DNA from: Astrobacterium formosum
Lineage (GTDB): Bacteria; Pseudomonadota; Alphaproteobacteria; Rhizobiales; Xanthobacteraceae
DNA length: 64,000 nt
Direction: 5' to 3'
NCBI GenBank assembly: GCA_030848545.1
Contig: JAVDCA010000004.1
Span: 186,001-250,000 of the forward strand
In this document: one piece after another, positions 56,756 through 64,000 of the stretch
How the letters are laid out: each line of letters opens with the position of its first letter
Numbering within the stretch: position 1 is the first letter of the stretch
Notes under the pieces: model-generated
Databases searched by the model: none
Seen by the model: only the letters and a program-made list of their open reading frames with translations
Told to the model about the DNA's origin: nothing
Made by a program: the position numbers and the translations under genes

Positions 56756-57646
56756 TCAGGCCGCGAAGCGGAGCGCAAAGCGCTCGACCAGCGACTTCAT
56801 GGCGGTGTCTTGTTGGGCGGGCAGCGGCAGCCGCGGCGGCCGGGGCAGGCCGGCGCCGAAGCCCATGTGGTTGAGCAGTGCCTTCGAGCCGGCCACATAG
56901 GCCTGGCCGCCGACCGCCTGGATGATCGGTAGCCATTCGAGATAGAGGGCGCGCGCTTCGTCGTACTTCTTCTCGTCGGCAGCGAGTTCGAATATGCGCG
57001 CCATTGGGGCCGGCGCCACGTTGGACGCGACCGCGACCCAGCCCTGCGCCCCCATGACGAAGGATTCGAAGCCGAGAATTCCGCCGAACACCGTCATGCG
57101 GGCGCCGGCGAGCCGGACGATGTCGCGCACCCGCGTGACTTCCAGGGTCGATTCCTTGACGTAGTCGCAGCCGTCGATCTCGGCGAGCCGCGCCAGGAGC
57201 TCGGGCTTGAGGTCGACATTGGCGGTCGCCGGGTTGTTGTAGACCATGATCGGGATCGTGATGGCCTTAGCGATCGTGCGGTAGTGATGGACCAGTTCGT
57301 CGTCGGTCGGCGTCGAGTAGAAGGGCGGTATGACCATTACGCCGTCGGCGCCGATGGCTTCCGCCTTGCGGCTCAGCCGCACGGCTTCGCGGGTATCCTC
57401 GGCGCCGGTGCCGATGAGAACCGGCACGCGCCCGGCGGCGGTCTTGACGACGGTCTCGGCGACTCCATCGCGTTCCTGTTCCGACAGCGACAGGAATTCG
57501 CCGGTCGAGCCGAGCGGAATGAGGCCGTGTATGCCTTCGCGAATCTGCCAGTCCGTGAAGGCGGCCAGCGCCGCGAGGTCGACGGCGCCGCGCGCGTCGA
57601 GGGGCGTGATCATGACGGTGAACACACCGCGGAACTGTTTTGGCAT
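56756..57646 (-). CDS. DapA-family lyase/deaminase
   Basis: A 296-aa member of the DHDPS/NAL superfamily. The Schiff-base Lys164 is in DGCDYVKEST and the catalytic Tyr136 in VYNNPA. The glycine motif reads GSTGE (residues 46-50), not the GTTGE of true DapA, so dihydrodipicolinate synthesis is unlikely. The relative in hydroxyproline catabolism deaminates pyrroline-4-hydroxy-2-carboxylate to 2-oxoglutarate semialdehyde; others are aldolases. Placement 12 bases before the fused oxidase suggests it acts on that enzyme's imine product. Confidence 0.9.
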   Translation of the reverse strand: MPKQFRGVFTVMITPLDARGAVDLAALAAFTDWQIREGIHGLIPLGSTGEFLSLSEQERDGVAETVVKTAAGRVPVLIGTGAEDTREAVRLSRKAEAIGADGVMVIPPFYSTPTDDELVHHYRTIAKAITIPIMVYNNPATANVDLKPELLARLAEIDGCDYVKESTLEVTRVRDIVRLAGARMTVFGGILGFESFVMGAQGWVAVASNVAPAPMARIFELAADEKKYDEARALYLEWLPIIQAVGGQAYVAGSKALLNHMGFGAGLPRPPRLPLPAQQDTAMKSLVERFALRFAA

Positions 57647-57670
57647 TCTCGATAGTCCTTACCTAAACGA

Positions 57671-58363
57671 TCACCGCTTTTCCGTGAGGGCGACGGAAGA
57701 AGAGGAATGGCCGAAGCGCCTTTCGATGCGCCGCTGGATGAAGTCCCACAGGGTGGTGAGAAGCAGGTAGTAGATCGCCGCCACCGCGAACAGTTCGAGC
57801 ACCATGAACTGCTCCTGGATCAGCACCTGCGTGCGGCGCAGGAGTTCCTCCATGGAGATGACCGAGGTCACCGAGGTGGTCTTGAGAAGACCGTTCACGG
57901 AATTGCCGAGCGGCGGGATGATCACCTTGAAGGCTTGCGGCATGACGATGTAGCGCATGATCTGCCGCTCGGTCATGCCGAGCGCGCGGGCGGCGCGCGT
58001 CTGCCCCTCGGGCACCGCTTCGATGCCGGCGCGGATGATTTCGGACAGGTAGGCGGCCTCGTTGAGCGCCAGCCCGATCAGCGCCGCCTGCACCACCGAG
58101 AAGCGGATGCCGAGCTGCGGCAACGCCGTGTAGATGACGATGGGCTGGACCAAGAGCGGCGTGCCGCGGAACAGCCAGATGTAGAACCACGCCATCCCGC
58201 GTGCTGCCGCCATCCCGGACCGGCGCATGAGCGCGATGAAGAAGCCGAGAACCAGTCCGCAGATCAAGGCGACGCAGGTCAACCAGATCGTGGTCGCGAC
58301 GCCGCCGAGGATGAACGGGTTGGTCAGGTAGTCGAAGAAGCCGGACCACCTCCAGAACGACAT
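57671..58363 (-). CDS. Polar amino-acid ABC transporter permease
   Basis: A 230-aa inner-membrane permease of the His/Glu/Gln type. It has about five membrane helices and the EAA loop EAAYLSEIIRAGIEAVPEGQTRAARALGM that docks on the ATPase, then PQAFKVIIPPLGNSVNGLLKTTSV. Only one permease gene is present, so the channel may be a homodimer. It lies 86 bases after the binding-protein gene and 24 bases before dapA. Confidence 0.94.
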   Translation of the reverse strand: MSFWRWSGFFDYLTNPFILGGVATTIWLTCVALICGLVLGFFIALMRRSGMAAARGMAWFYIWLFRGTPLLVQPIVIYTALPQLGIRFSVVQAALIGLALNEAAYLSEIIRAGIEAVPEGQTRAARALGMTERQIMRYIVMPQAFKVIIPPLGNSVNGLLKTTSVTSVISMEELLRRTQVLIQEQFMVLELFAVAAIYYLLLTTLWDFIQRRIERRFGHSSSSVALTEKR

Positions 58364-58449
58364 GACGCAGCTCTTTCAAGGTCTCGCAGGGTCGCGAGGA
58401 CGCCGGGACGACCGGCGTCCGTCGAGACCGTGTTGCACGCGGATTCAGT

Positions 58450-59286
58450 TCAGCGGTTCGGGCCTTTGACCACATAGCCGCCGTCGATCATCGGCAGGCC
58501 GTAGCGCTCGAACAGCTTGCCGAGCGACCCGTCCGCCTTCATGTCCTTGAGGACGCCGGCAGTCGCGTCGGCCAAGGCCGGGCTCTTGAAGGCGACCGCG
58601 ACCGGGGCCGGATAGAGGCCGCTGATCGCACGCTTGAAATCGCCGCGGGTGTCGTATTCCTTGGAGACGGCGTCGATCGACACCACGCCGTCCACCTGTC
58701 CGGCGCGTAGCGACTGGAACGCGAGGGCGAAATTGTCGAAGGTCTGGATGGTCAGTCCGTCCTTGCCCTCCTTGCGCAGCTCGGCATCGAGTTCGCGCGT
58801 CTTCTTCTCCTCGAATCCGCCGATCTCGACCCCGATCCGCATGCCGGCGAGGTCGCTCTTGGACTTGACGTTCTTCTTGGAATTGGGCGCGATCGAAATG
58901 CTGATGGCCTGATCCTCGTAGGGGATCATCTGCATCATGGCGGCGCGCTCGGGCGTGAAGAAGATGCCGGTGTTGATCATGTCCCAGCGGCCCGACTGCA
59001 GGCCGGGGATCATGGCCGAGAATTCGATGCGGATGTATTCCGGCGTCAGGCACAGACGACGAGCGATTTCCTTGCCGAGTTCGACGCGCATGCCCTTCAG
59101 CTCGCCCTTCGAGTCGACGTATTGCAGCGGCGGCAGGGTCGGATTGGTGGACATCACCAGCGTGCCGGCCTTGACGAGTTCGGACGCCGCCACTTTCGGG
59201 GTGCAGGTCTGTGCGGCGGCCGCGGAGGCCGCCGAAACCATGAGGACAACGGTAGCCGAGGCGAGGAGCTTGGTGCGCAAGGTCAT
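58450..59286 (-). CDS. Polar amino-acid ABC transporter binding protein
   Basis: A 278-aa periplasmic protein with a signal peptide (residues 1-25, ending AAAAQ). The SBP family 3 pattern is clear: GTLVMSTNPTLPPLQYVDSKGELKGMRVELGKEIARRL, LQSGRWDMINTGIFFTPERAAMM, the segment DLAGMRIGVEIGGFEEKK, and GQVDGVVSID. It likely binds an amino acid or related carboxylate that the fused oxidase then degrades. ATG 59286 fits the signal peptide. First gene of the seven-gene operon, with a TGGTATACCA palindrome 66 bases upstream. Confidence 0.93.
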   Translation of the reverse strand: MTLRTKLLASATVVLMVSAASAAAAQTCTPKVAASELVKAGTLVMSTNPTLPPLQYVDSKGELKGMRVELGKEIARRLCLTPEYIRIEFSAMIPGLQSGRWDMINTGIFFTPERAAMMQMIPYEDQAISISIAPNSKKNVKSKSDLAGMRIGVEIGGFEEKKTRELDAELRKEGKDGLTIQTFDNFALAFQSLRAGQVDGVVSIDAVSKEYDTRGDFKRAISGLYPAPVAVAFKSPALADATAGVLKDMKADGSLGKLFERYGLPMIDGGYVVKGPNR

Positions 59287-59351
59287 GATGACAGCCTCTG
59301 AAATGGGGCGATCCGGTCGGTCGCTTTTCCGACCGCCAAATCGCATTCAAT

Positions 59352-59361
59352 TGGTATACCA
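59352..59361. promoter_or_regulatory. Candidate GntR operator
   Basis: Perfect palindrome TGGTATACCA inside ATTGGTATACCACTT, of the GT-N-AC type bound by FadR/FCD-class GntR regulators. It lies 66 bases before the binding-protein start and downstream of a GntR gene. Confidence 0.6.
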
Positions 59362-59493
59362 CTTACATACAATGCAAGGCCTTACCCCACAAGCTCGTTT
59401 GGTGTGCAGGGAGTGGCGCCGATCGCGCCAAATGATGACGGCGTCAGCAGGTGACGACGGAAAAATGCAAGATCCAGGCCTGCGGGCGCCGGC

Positions 59494-60141
59494 TCAGTAG
59501 GTGGCGAGAACGCCTTGCCGGATGTGTTCGAGGTGCAGCGTCATCACGGTGCGTGCTGCCTCGGCGTCCCGGTCCGCGAGAGCGCGGAGAATCCCGCGAA
59601 GTTCGTCGATGCCGGCCTTGCGTGGGGCGAGCTTCCTTTGCTGCTCGAACATCGTCGTGTAGCGGCGCATCTGCCGACTGACGTCGGCGATGAACGGATT
59701 GCCGCTGGCCTCTCCGATCAGGTCGTGGACAGCGTCATCGAATTGCTGCACCCGAGCCGGGTCCGGCTCTTCGTCTTTCTCGAGGACGGTGAGGCGGCTG
59801 GACAGAGCGCGAAGTTCTTTCGTGTCGAAGCTCGCGCTGGCCAATGCGGCTGCGGTGGGCTCGATCAACAGGCGCACCGCGAGACTGTTGAGGTAGTCCG
59901 GCAGGGTGATGACGCGGACCGACAAGGCGCCCTTGCTGTTCTGCACCAGGAGGCCTTGCCCTTCCAGGCGTCCGAGGGCGTCGCGCATCGGCGAGCGCGA
60001 TATGCCGAGGCGTAGCGCCAGCCGGCGCTCCTGAACGATCGTCCCGCCGGCGAGCCGGGCCGACAGGATGTCGCCGAGAAGTGCCCGGTAGGCTTCGTCG
60101 GCGAGGCTTGCCCCCGCCGCCTCCGTCTCGCCCCTGTCCAT
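59494..60141 (-). CDS. GntR-family (FCD) regulator
   Basis: A 215-aa regulator. The winged helix is at the N-terminus (EAYRALLGDILSARLAGGTIVQERRLALRLGISRSPMRDALGRLEGQGLLVQ), and the all-helical FCD effector domain carries a metal site pattern (FDDAVHDLIGEASGNPF). It is upstream of and on the same strand as the ABC-oxidase operon, 207 bases away, with the palindrome TGGTATACCA between them, so it probably represses that operon. ATG 60141 is the likeliest start, with 60171 possible. Confidence 0.88.
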   Translation of the reverse strand: MDRGETEAAGASLADEAYRALLGDILSARLAGGTIVQERRLALRLGISRSPMRDALGRLEGQGLLVQNSKGALSVRVITLPDYLNSLAVRLLIEPTAAALASASFDTKELRALSSRLTVLEKDEEPDPARVQQFDDAVHDLIGEASGNPFIADVSRQMRRYTTMFEQQRKLAPRKAGIDELRGILRALADRDAEAARTVMTLHLEHIRQGVLATY

Positions 60142-60254
60142 GAGTGCTGCCCCGCTGCATTGCGTGATCATGACTGCTATGTAACAAGGCGAGCCACGAG
60201 GGAAGCCCCTGGCTGCCGACCGGGGCGGCGGCCCGTTCGCTGGAATTACGCATC
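60142..60254. promoter_or_regulatory. Divergent promoter region of two GntR genes
   Basis: This 113-base gap separates two divergent GntR-family genes. No clean palindrome was found by eye. Mutual control is possible but unproven. Confidence 0.35.
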
Positions 60255-60935
60255 TTGGCACAGGCGCAAAAACGGACCCGGCTCGTGACCCCGGCGAGGG
60301 AAGGCCACAATTTGGCGGCACTCGCCTACAGCGCCGTGTCGGACATGATCCATCACCGGCGGCTGCGCGGCGGCCATGTCATCGTCGAGGCCCGGCTGGC
60401 GGAGACCCTCGGGGTGTCGCGCACGCCGCTGCGCGAGGCGCTGCAGCGCCTCGAAGGCGAGCGCCTCGTCCAGAAAGGCGACGGCCGCAACTACGTGGTC
60501 CGCCAGGTCGACATCGGCGAGTACATCCAGAGCCTCAAGCTGCGCCTGCTGATCGAGCCGCAGGCCGCCGTCGAGGCGGTCGGCAAGATTCCCGGGCGCA
60601 ATCTGATCGAGGTGCGCCGCGAGATCACCGACCTGATGGGAACGACGGCCCACCACACCGATGCCCACTGGTTCTCCGACGATCATCTGCACAATCTGAT
60701 CATCGATTACTGCGGCAACGAGGTCATGGCCCGGGTGCTGCGCGATCTGCGCGCCACCACCCGGCTGTTCGAGATCGGCCAGCTCAAGGAATGGCTCAAG
60801 CCGGATTCCTCCGAACATCTCGTCATCGTCGATGCCTTGCAGAAGAACGACGCGGAGGCCGTGCGCAGCGCCGTCGCTTCGCACATCGACAACCTGATCG
60901 CGTTCGCCCGCCGGCACGTGCATCCAGGCGACTGA
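60255..60935 (+). CDS. Second GntR-family (FCD) regulator
   Basis: A 226-aa regulator with the winged helix at about 23-85 (YSAVSDMIHHRRLRGGHVIVEARLAETLGVSRTPLREALQRLEGERLVQ) and an FCD domain with DDHLHNLIIDYCGNEVM and DALQKNDAEAVRSAVASHIDNLI. It starts with TTG at 60255 in the best frame. It is divergent from the first GntR gene and precedes the TRAP operon on the same strand, which it may control. A hairpin follows the stop. Confidence 0.85.
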   Translation: MAQAQKRTRLVTPAREGHNLAALAYSAVSDMIHHRRLRGGHVIVEARLAETLGVSRTPLREALQRLEGERLVQKGDGRNYVVRQVDIGEYIQSLKLRLLIEPQAAVEAVGKIPGRNLIEVRREITDLMGTTAHHTDAHWFSDDHLHNLIIDYCGNEVMARVLRDLRATTRLFEIGQLKEWLKPDSSEHLVIVDALQKNDAEAVRSAVASHIDNLIAFARRHVHPGD

Positions 60936-61352
60936 TCGCGGGGAGGCGAGCGGATCGCACCGCCCGTCTCGGACTCATGCCGGGCGGGTGCTTTCGTTCG
61001 GTCGGTTGATTTTCAACCTCCGCAATTCCTCTTCGACGATGTGACGGCATCACGGCAGTGCACCTTTCGATACCGCGAGCAGGTCTTCGCTGCCGATACG
61101 TCACGGATGGCTGCAGGCATGTCCTGATCTGGCGGCGACGGCGAGCGCGCGAGCAACCCGCCGCGTGATGGTGTTTCGATACGGGTCGCGCCGCGGCCGT
61201 GTTCGTACAAACCCTTCCACACGGCTTGATCCACATCAGCAGCCCAGGGCCTGCTTGTCAGGTCGCGGCAAGTGCTCCAATGTGAACAGAACCGTGCGGA
61301 TGATCAGCGCGAAGCCAATTCCGAAAATCCGAACCACGCCAGAAGACAGAGC
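60936..61352. other. Intergenic region before the TRAP operon
   Basis: This 417-base stretch has no gene I can support. It holds the hairpin at 60957-60991 and should contain the TRAP operon promoter. Short symmetric sequences near 61199 (GTTCGTACAAAC) could be a weak regulator site. Confidence 0.4.
60957..60991 (+). terminator. Hairpin after the second GntR gene
   Basis: GCACCGCCCG (60957-60966) pairs with CGGGCGGGTGC (60981-60991) with one bulge, followed by TTT. Confidence 0.65.
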
Positions 61353-61871
61353 ATGCAGAAGCTTGCGGAAGCGGCGATCGTTGCGAGCCGTAATCTCAAC
61401 TGGCTGGTCGAGCGCATCTGCGTGGCGCTCATGGTGGTGCTCGTCCTCGACGTCTGGCTCGGCGTTCTGGTGCGCTACGTCTTGCCTTTCGACTGGACCT
61501 TCACCGAGGAGCTGGCGCGCTATCTGATGATCTGGATGGCGCTGCTCGCGGTATCGTGCGGTATCTGCCATCGCGAGCACATCGGCGTCCTGGTGTTGTT
61601 CGAGCGCTTCCCGCCCGGTGTGCGCAAGTGGCTGGCCGTCACTTTCGACCTGATGGCGTTCTGCTTCTTCGCCGTTATCTTCTTCTACGGCATCGGCATG
61701 GTGGAACGCGGCTTTGCCCGTGTCACCATGATCTACGGGATCGCCAAGGCCTATCCGTTCATGGGCGTGCCGTTCGCCGCGGCAGTCGCCTGCATTCAGC
61801 TTCTCTTGGTGGCGGTGCACGACTTTTTCGCGACCGACGGCAGGACGGCCGCGGAACGGGCGGAGATCTAA
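61353..61871 (+). CDS. dctQ: TRAP transporter small permease DctQ
   Basis: A 172-aa four-helix membrane protein of the DctQ family. It has NLNWLVERICVALMVVLVLDVWLGVLVRYVLPF, TEELARYLMIWMALLAVSCGICHREHIGV, and two more helices. It couples the binding protein to DctM. ATG 61353 gives a normal N-terminus; upstream sequence in this frame is not hydrophobic. It is five bases before dctM. Confidence 0.93.
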   Translation: MQKLAEAAIVASRNLNWLVERICVALMVVLVLDVWLGVLVRYVLPFDWTFTEELARYLMIWMALLAVSCGICHREHIGVLVLFERFPPGVRKWLAVTFDLMAFCFFAVIFFYGIGMVERGFARVTMIYGIAKAYPFMGVPFAAAVACIQLLLVAVHDFFATDGRTAAERAEI

Positions 61872-61876
61872 AAGCC

Positions 61877-63163
61877 ATGATCCTGGTCGCCGTCACCTTC
61901 TTCGGCCTCATGGCACTCGGCATGCCGGTCGGCTTCGTGCTCGGCATCGCCGGCCTCGTCGGCATCTACGACATGGGCGGTGGCCGCTTCCTGATGATGG
62001 CGCCCGACCGCATGTTCGCCGGCCTCGACCTCTTTCCCTTCCTCGCCATGCCGTTCTTCATCCTGGCCGGCGAGATCATGAACAAGTCCGGCATTACCAG
62101 CAATCTCGCCAAGTTCGCCGACTCGCTCGTCGGCTGGCTTCGAGGCGGCATGGCTCACTCGAACATGGTCGCTTCCGTCATGTTCGCCGGCATCACGGGA
62201 GCGGCGACGGCCGAAGCGGCCGCGTTCGGCACGACGCTGGTGCCCGCGATGGTCAAGCAGGGCTATTCCAAGAGCTTCGCCTGCGCGGTGACGGCCGCCG
62301 GTTCGATCATCGGGCCGACCATACCTCCATCGACCCTGATGGTGATCTACGGCTCGATCATGGGCGTCTCGATCGCCGGCCTGTTCGCGGCCGGCATCCT
62401 GCCGGGACTGCTCATCGGCGCCATCTGCATGACCGTGATCGCCGCGTTCGGCAAGCGCTGGAACCTGCCGAAATCGGCGCGACGGCCGAGTATCAAAGCC
62501 ATCATCGTCGCCTTCAGGGACAGTTTCCTGGCGCTGCTCCTGCCGCTGTTCATCCTCGGCTCGATCCTCGGCGGTTTCGCGACGCCCACGGAGGCGGCCG
62601 CCATCGCCGTATTCTACGCCCTCGTTCTCGGCGGCCTCGTCTACCGGACGGTGAAGTTCGGCGATCTCTACGAGATGCTGGTGCGCACAATACGGATCAC
62701 CGGCGTCGTCTTCTTCATCATCGCCTCGGCGACGGTCCTCGGCTGGTGGATGACGTTCAACCAGATCCCGCAGGCGATCGCGGCGGCGTTCCTGCGCATC
62801 TCCGAGGATCCTCAGGTCGTCATCGGCCTCATCATCGCGTTGCTGCTGTTCATCGGCATGTTCATGGACATCAACGCGACGCTGATCATCCTCGCGCCCG
62901 TGCTCGGCCCGCTGACGGAGAAGATCGGCATGGACCCGGTTCATGCCGGCATCGTCATCGTGCTCGCCCTGAACATCTCGCTGATGACCCCGCCGGTCGG
63001 CGCCTGCCTGTTCGTGCTCGCCTCCGTCACAAAGGAGAAGGTCGAGTCGATCACGCGGTCGTTGTGGCCGTTCATCCTGGCGGAAGTGGCGGTGCTGATG
63101 TTGGTCGCCTATTGGGATCACATGACCTTGGCCGTTCCGCGCCTGCTCGGCCTCGTGGAATGA
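61877..63163 (+). CDS. dctM: TRAP transporter large permease DctM
   Basis: A 428-aa DctM-type transporter with about 11-12 membrane helices. The family features are GMPVGFVLGIAGLVGIYDMG, DLFPFLAMPFFILAGEIMNKSGIT, ITGAATAEAAAFGTTLVPAMVKQGYSKSFACAVTAAGSIIGPTIPPST, and DINATLIILAPVLGPLTEKIGMDPVHAGIVIVLALNISLMTPPVG. It drives Na+-coupled uptake of an organic acid. The substrate depends on DctP. Confidence 0.96.
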   Translation: MILVAVTFFGLMALGMPVGFVLGIAGLVGIYDMGGGRFLMMAPDRMFAGLDLFPFLAMPFFILAGEIMNKSGITSNLAKFADSLVGWLRGGMAHSNMVASVMFAGITGAATAEAAAFGTTLVPAMVKQGYSKSFACAVTAAGSIIGPTIPPSTLMVIYGSIMGVSIAGLFAAGILPGLLIGAICMTVIAAFGKRWNLPKSARRPSIKAIIVAFRDSFLALLLPLFILGSILGGFATPTEAAAIAVFYALVLGGLVYRTVKFGDLYEMLVRTIRITGVVFFIIASATVLGWWMTFNQIPQAIAAAFLRISEDPQVVIGLIIALLLFIGMFMDINATLIILAPVLGPLTEKIGMDPVHAGIVIVLALNISLMTPPVGACLFVLASVTKEKVESITRSLWPFILAEVAVLMLVAYWDHMTLAVPRLLGLVE

Positions 63164-63244
63164 GGTCGCGGCCTCTTTGCAGGCACAATGGCGTGGACGG
63201 CGCGACGACGGAAAAGACCGGTGCTGAAAGAGGAGTGGAAGACG

Positions 63245-64000
63245 ATGACTTGTCTCGGTAAAGCGCTGCGACTGACGGCGGCGGTCGCCGTCGTATCCCT
63301 GTCGGCGTTGGCGGCACAGGCCGCCGACATCACCATTCGGTTGAGCCATCTCAATCAGGACGGTGCGTTCGAAAGCCATTCGGGCGCCATGGCGACCGTC
63401 TTCAAGTCGCTGGTCGAGTCGGCCAGCAACGGCGCCATCGAGGTCAAGCTGTTCCCGAACGGGCAGCTCGGCAAGGACAGCGAGGTGCTCCAGCAGGTCC
63501 GCGACGGCATCGTCGAGTCGGCCATCGCCTCCTCCGGCGGCATCGCCGAGCACTATCCGCTGGTGGGTGTGTTCGACATTCCGTTCGCATTTCCGAACAT
63601 CGCGGTGGCGAGCCGCGTCATCGACGCCAAGAGCGACTTCGGCAAGAAGTTCTGCGGCGATCTCGAAAAGAAGACCGGCCTCAAGGTGCTGGGCATGCTC
63701 GATTCCGGCGGCTTCTTCGCCTTCTCCAACTCGAAGCGGCCGATCGCGAAGGTCGCCGATATGGAAGGCCTCAAGATCCGCACCATGACCCTGCCGACCC
63801 ACGAGGCGATCGTCTCTTCGATCGGCGGCAGGCCGACGCCGCTGCCGTGGGCCGAGGTCTACACGGCGCTGCAGACCGGTGTCGCGGACGGCCAGATGAA
63901 CCCGATCACGATCATGGCCTTCGCCAAGTTCGATGAAGTGCAGAAGTACCTGTCGATCACCAATCACGTCATCACGCCCTACTTCTTCACGATCAACCGC
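63245..64000 (+). CDS. dctP: TRAP binding protein DctP, N-terminal part
   Basis: The first 252 codons of a TRAP-type solute-binding protein; the gene runs past the window end. The signal peptide is residues 1-27 (ending AAQAAD). DctP features include ITIRLSHLNQDGAFESHSG, GAIEVKLFPNGQLGKDSEVLQQVRDGIVE, KKTGLKVLGMLDSGGF, the conserved arginine in GLKIRTM and GGRPTPLPWAEVYTALQTGVADGQMNP. It probably binds an organic acid or a similar anion. GAGGAGTGG lies before ATG 63245. Third gene of the TRAP operon. Confidence 0.95.
   Translation, partial: MTCLGKALRLTAAVAVVSLSALAAQAADITIRLSHLNQDGAFESHSGAMATVFKSLVESASNGAIEVKLFPNGQLGKDSEVLQQVRDGIVESAIASSGGIAEHYPLVGVFDIPFAFPNIAVASRVIDAKSDFGKKFCGDLEKKTGLKVLGMLDSGGFFAFSNSKRPIAKVADMEGLKIRTMTLPTHEAIVSSIGGRPTPLPWAEVYTALQTGVADGQMNPITIMAFAKFDEVQKYLSITNHVITPYFFTINR

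Overview
The window looks like chromosomal DNA of a high-G+C alphaproteobacterium of the order Hyphomicrobiales (Rhizobiales), probably near Bradyrhizobium, Rhodopseudomonas or Xanthobacteraceae. The evidence is the gene order (flagellar clusters followed directly by the cell-cycle kinase gene cckA), an alphaproteobacterial DksA with an incomplete zinc site, FliX, DUF6468, DUF2336 and DUF1476 proteins, a GAAC-N7-GAAC SOS box before recA, a monomeric isocitrate dehydrogenase, and short dispersed palindromes of a kind common in that group. The species cannot be fixed from the sequence alone.

Layout. 1-5.9 kb: a DUF3616-like secreted protein (cut by the window edge), a DUF2189 membrane protein, a GT87-type glycosyltransferase, a TctC/Bug substrate-binding protein and small secreted proteins. 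A tRNA-like cloverleaf (4411-4485, minus strand) and a 19-bp tandem repeat (4867-4999) follow. 5.9-10.2 kb: recA and alaS. 10.4-13.6 kb: flgI-flgJ-flgN and a flaG-like gene, divergent from fliX. 13.8-17.1 kb: dksA, an AraC regulator and a two-barrel outer-membrane protein. 17.4-33.8 kb: the main flagellar block, flgH-flgA-flgG-flgF (minus), fliL-fliM-DUF6468-motE-(1,254-aa TPR protein with a frameshift) (plus), fliP-fliO (minus) and flgB-flgC-fliE-fliQ-fliR-flhB (plus). 34-38.7 kb: a secreted PI-PLC-like phosphodiesterase, then cckA. 38.9-47.8 kb: a DUF2336 protein, a cyclic-nucleotide-type potassium channel, a frameshifted MNT nucleotidyltransferase, icd, a TrmJ-DUF559 fusion, an HpcH/HpaI aldolase and a DUF1476 protein. 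48.1-50.5 kb: purC-(Uma2)-purS-purQ. 51.3-60.1 kb: a seven-gene catabolic and transport operon with a GntR regulator. 60.3-64 kb: a second GntR regulator and a TRAP transporter (dctQ-dctM-dctP, the last cut by the window edge).

How it fits together. Several flagellar promoters carry TTAA-N7-TTAA or one-mismatch versions, the CtrA binding pattern. CckA, which starts the phosphorelay to CtrA, is encoded just after flhB, so the master kinase sits beside its likely regulon. Two related 21-bp palindromes, at fliX/flgI and flgF/fliL, are candidates for an FlbD-like regulator working with FliX. The 51-60 kb operon resembles hydroxyproline or opine catabolism: a polar amino-acid ABC transporter, a DapA-family lyase/deaminase, and one 959-aa polypeptide joining the three parts (ferredoxin, FAD subunit with BFD-like cluster, FAD oxidase) that are usually separate subunits. 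A hydantoinase and a DUF3830 protein complete it. I consider this fusion operon, the tRNA-like element and the shared flagellar palindrome the most novel items. Start codons were chosen by eye from ribosome-binding sites and family length; no database search was possible.
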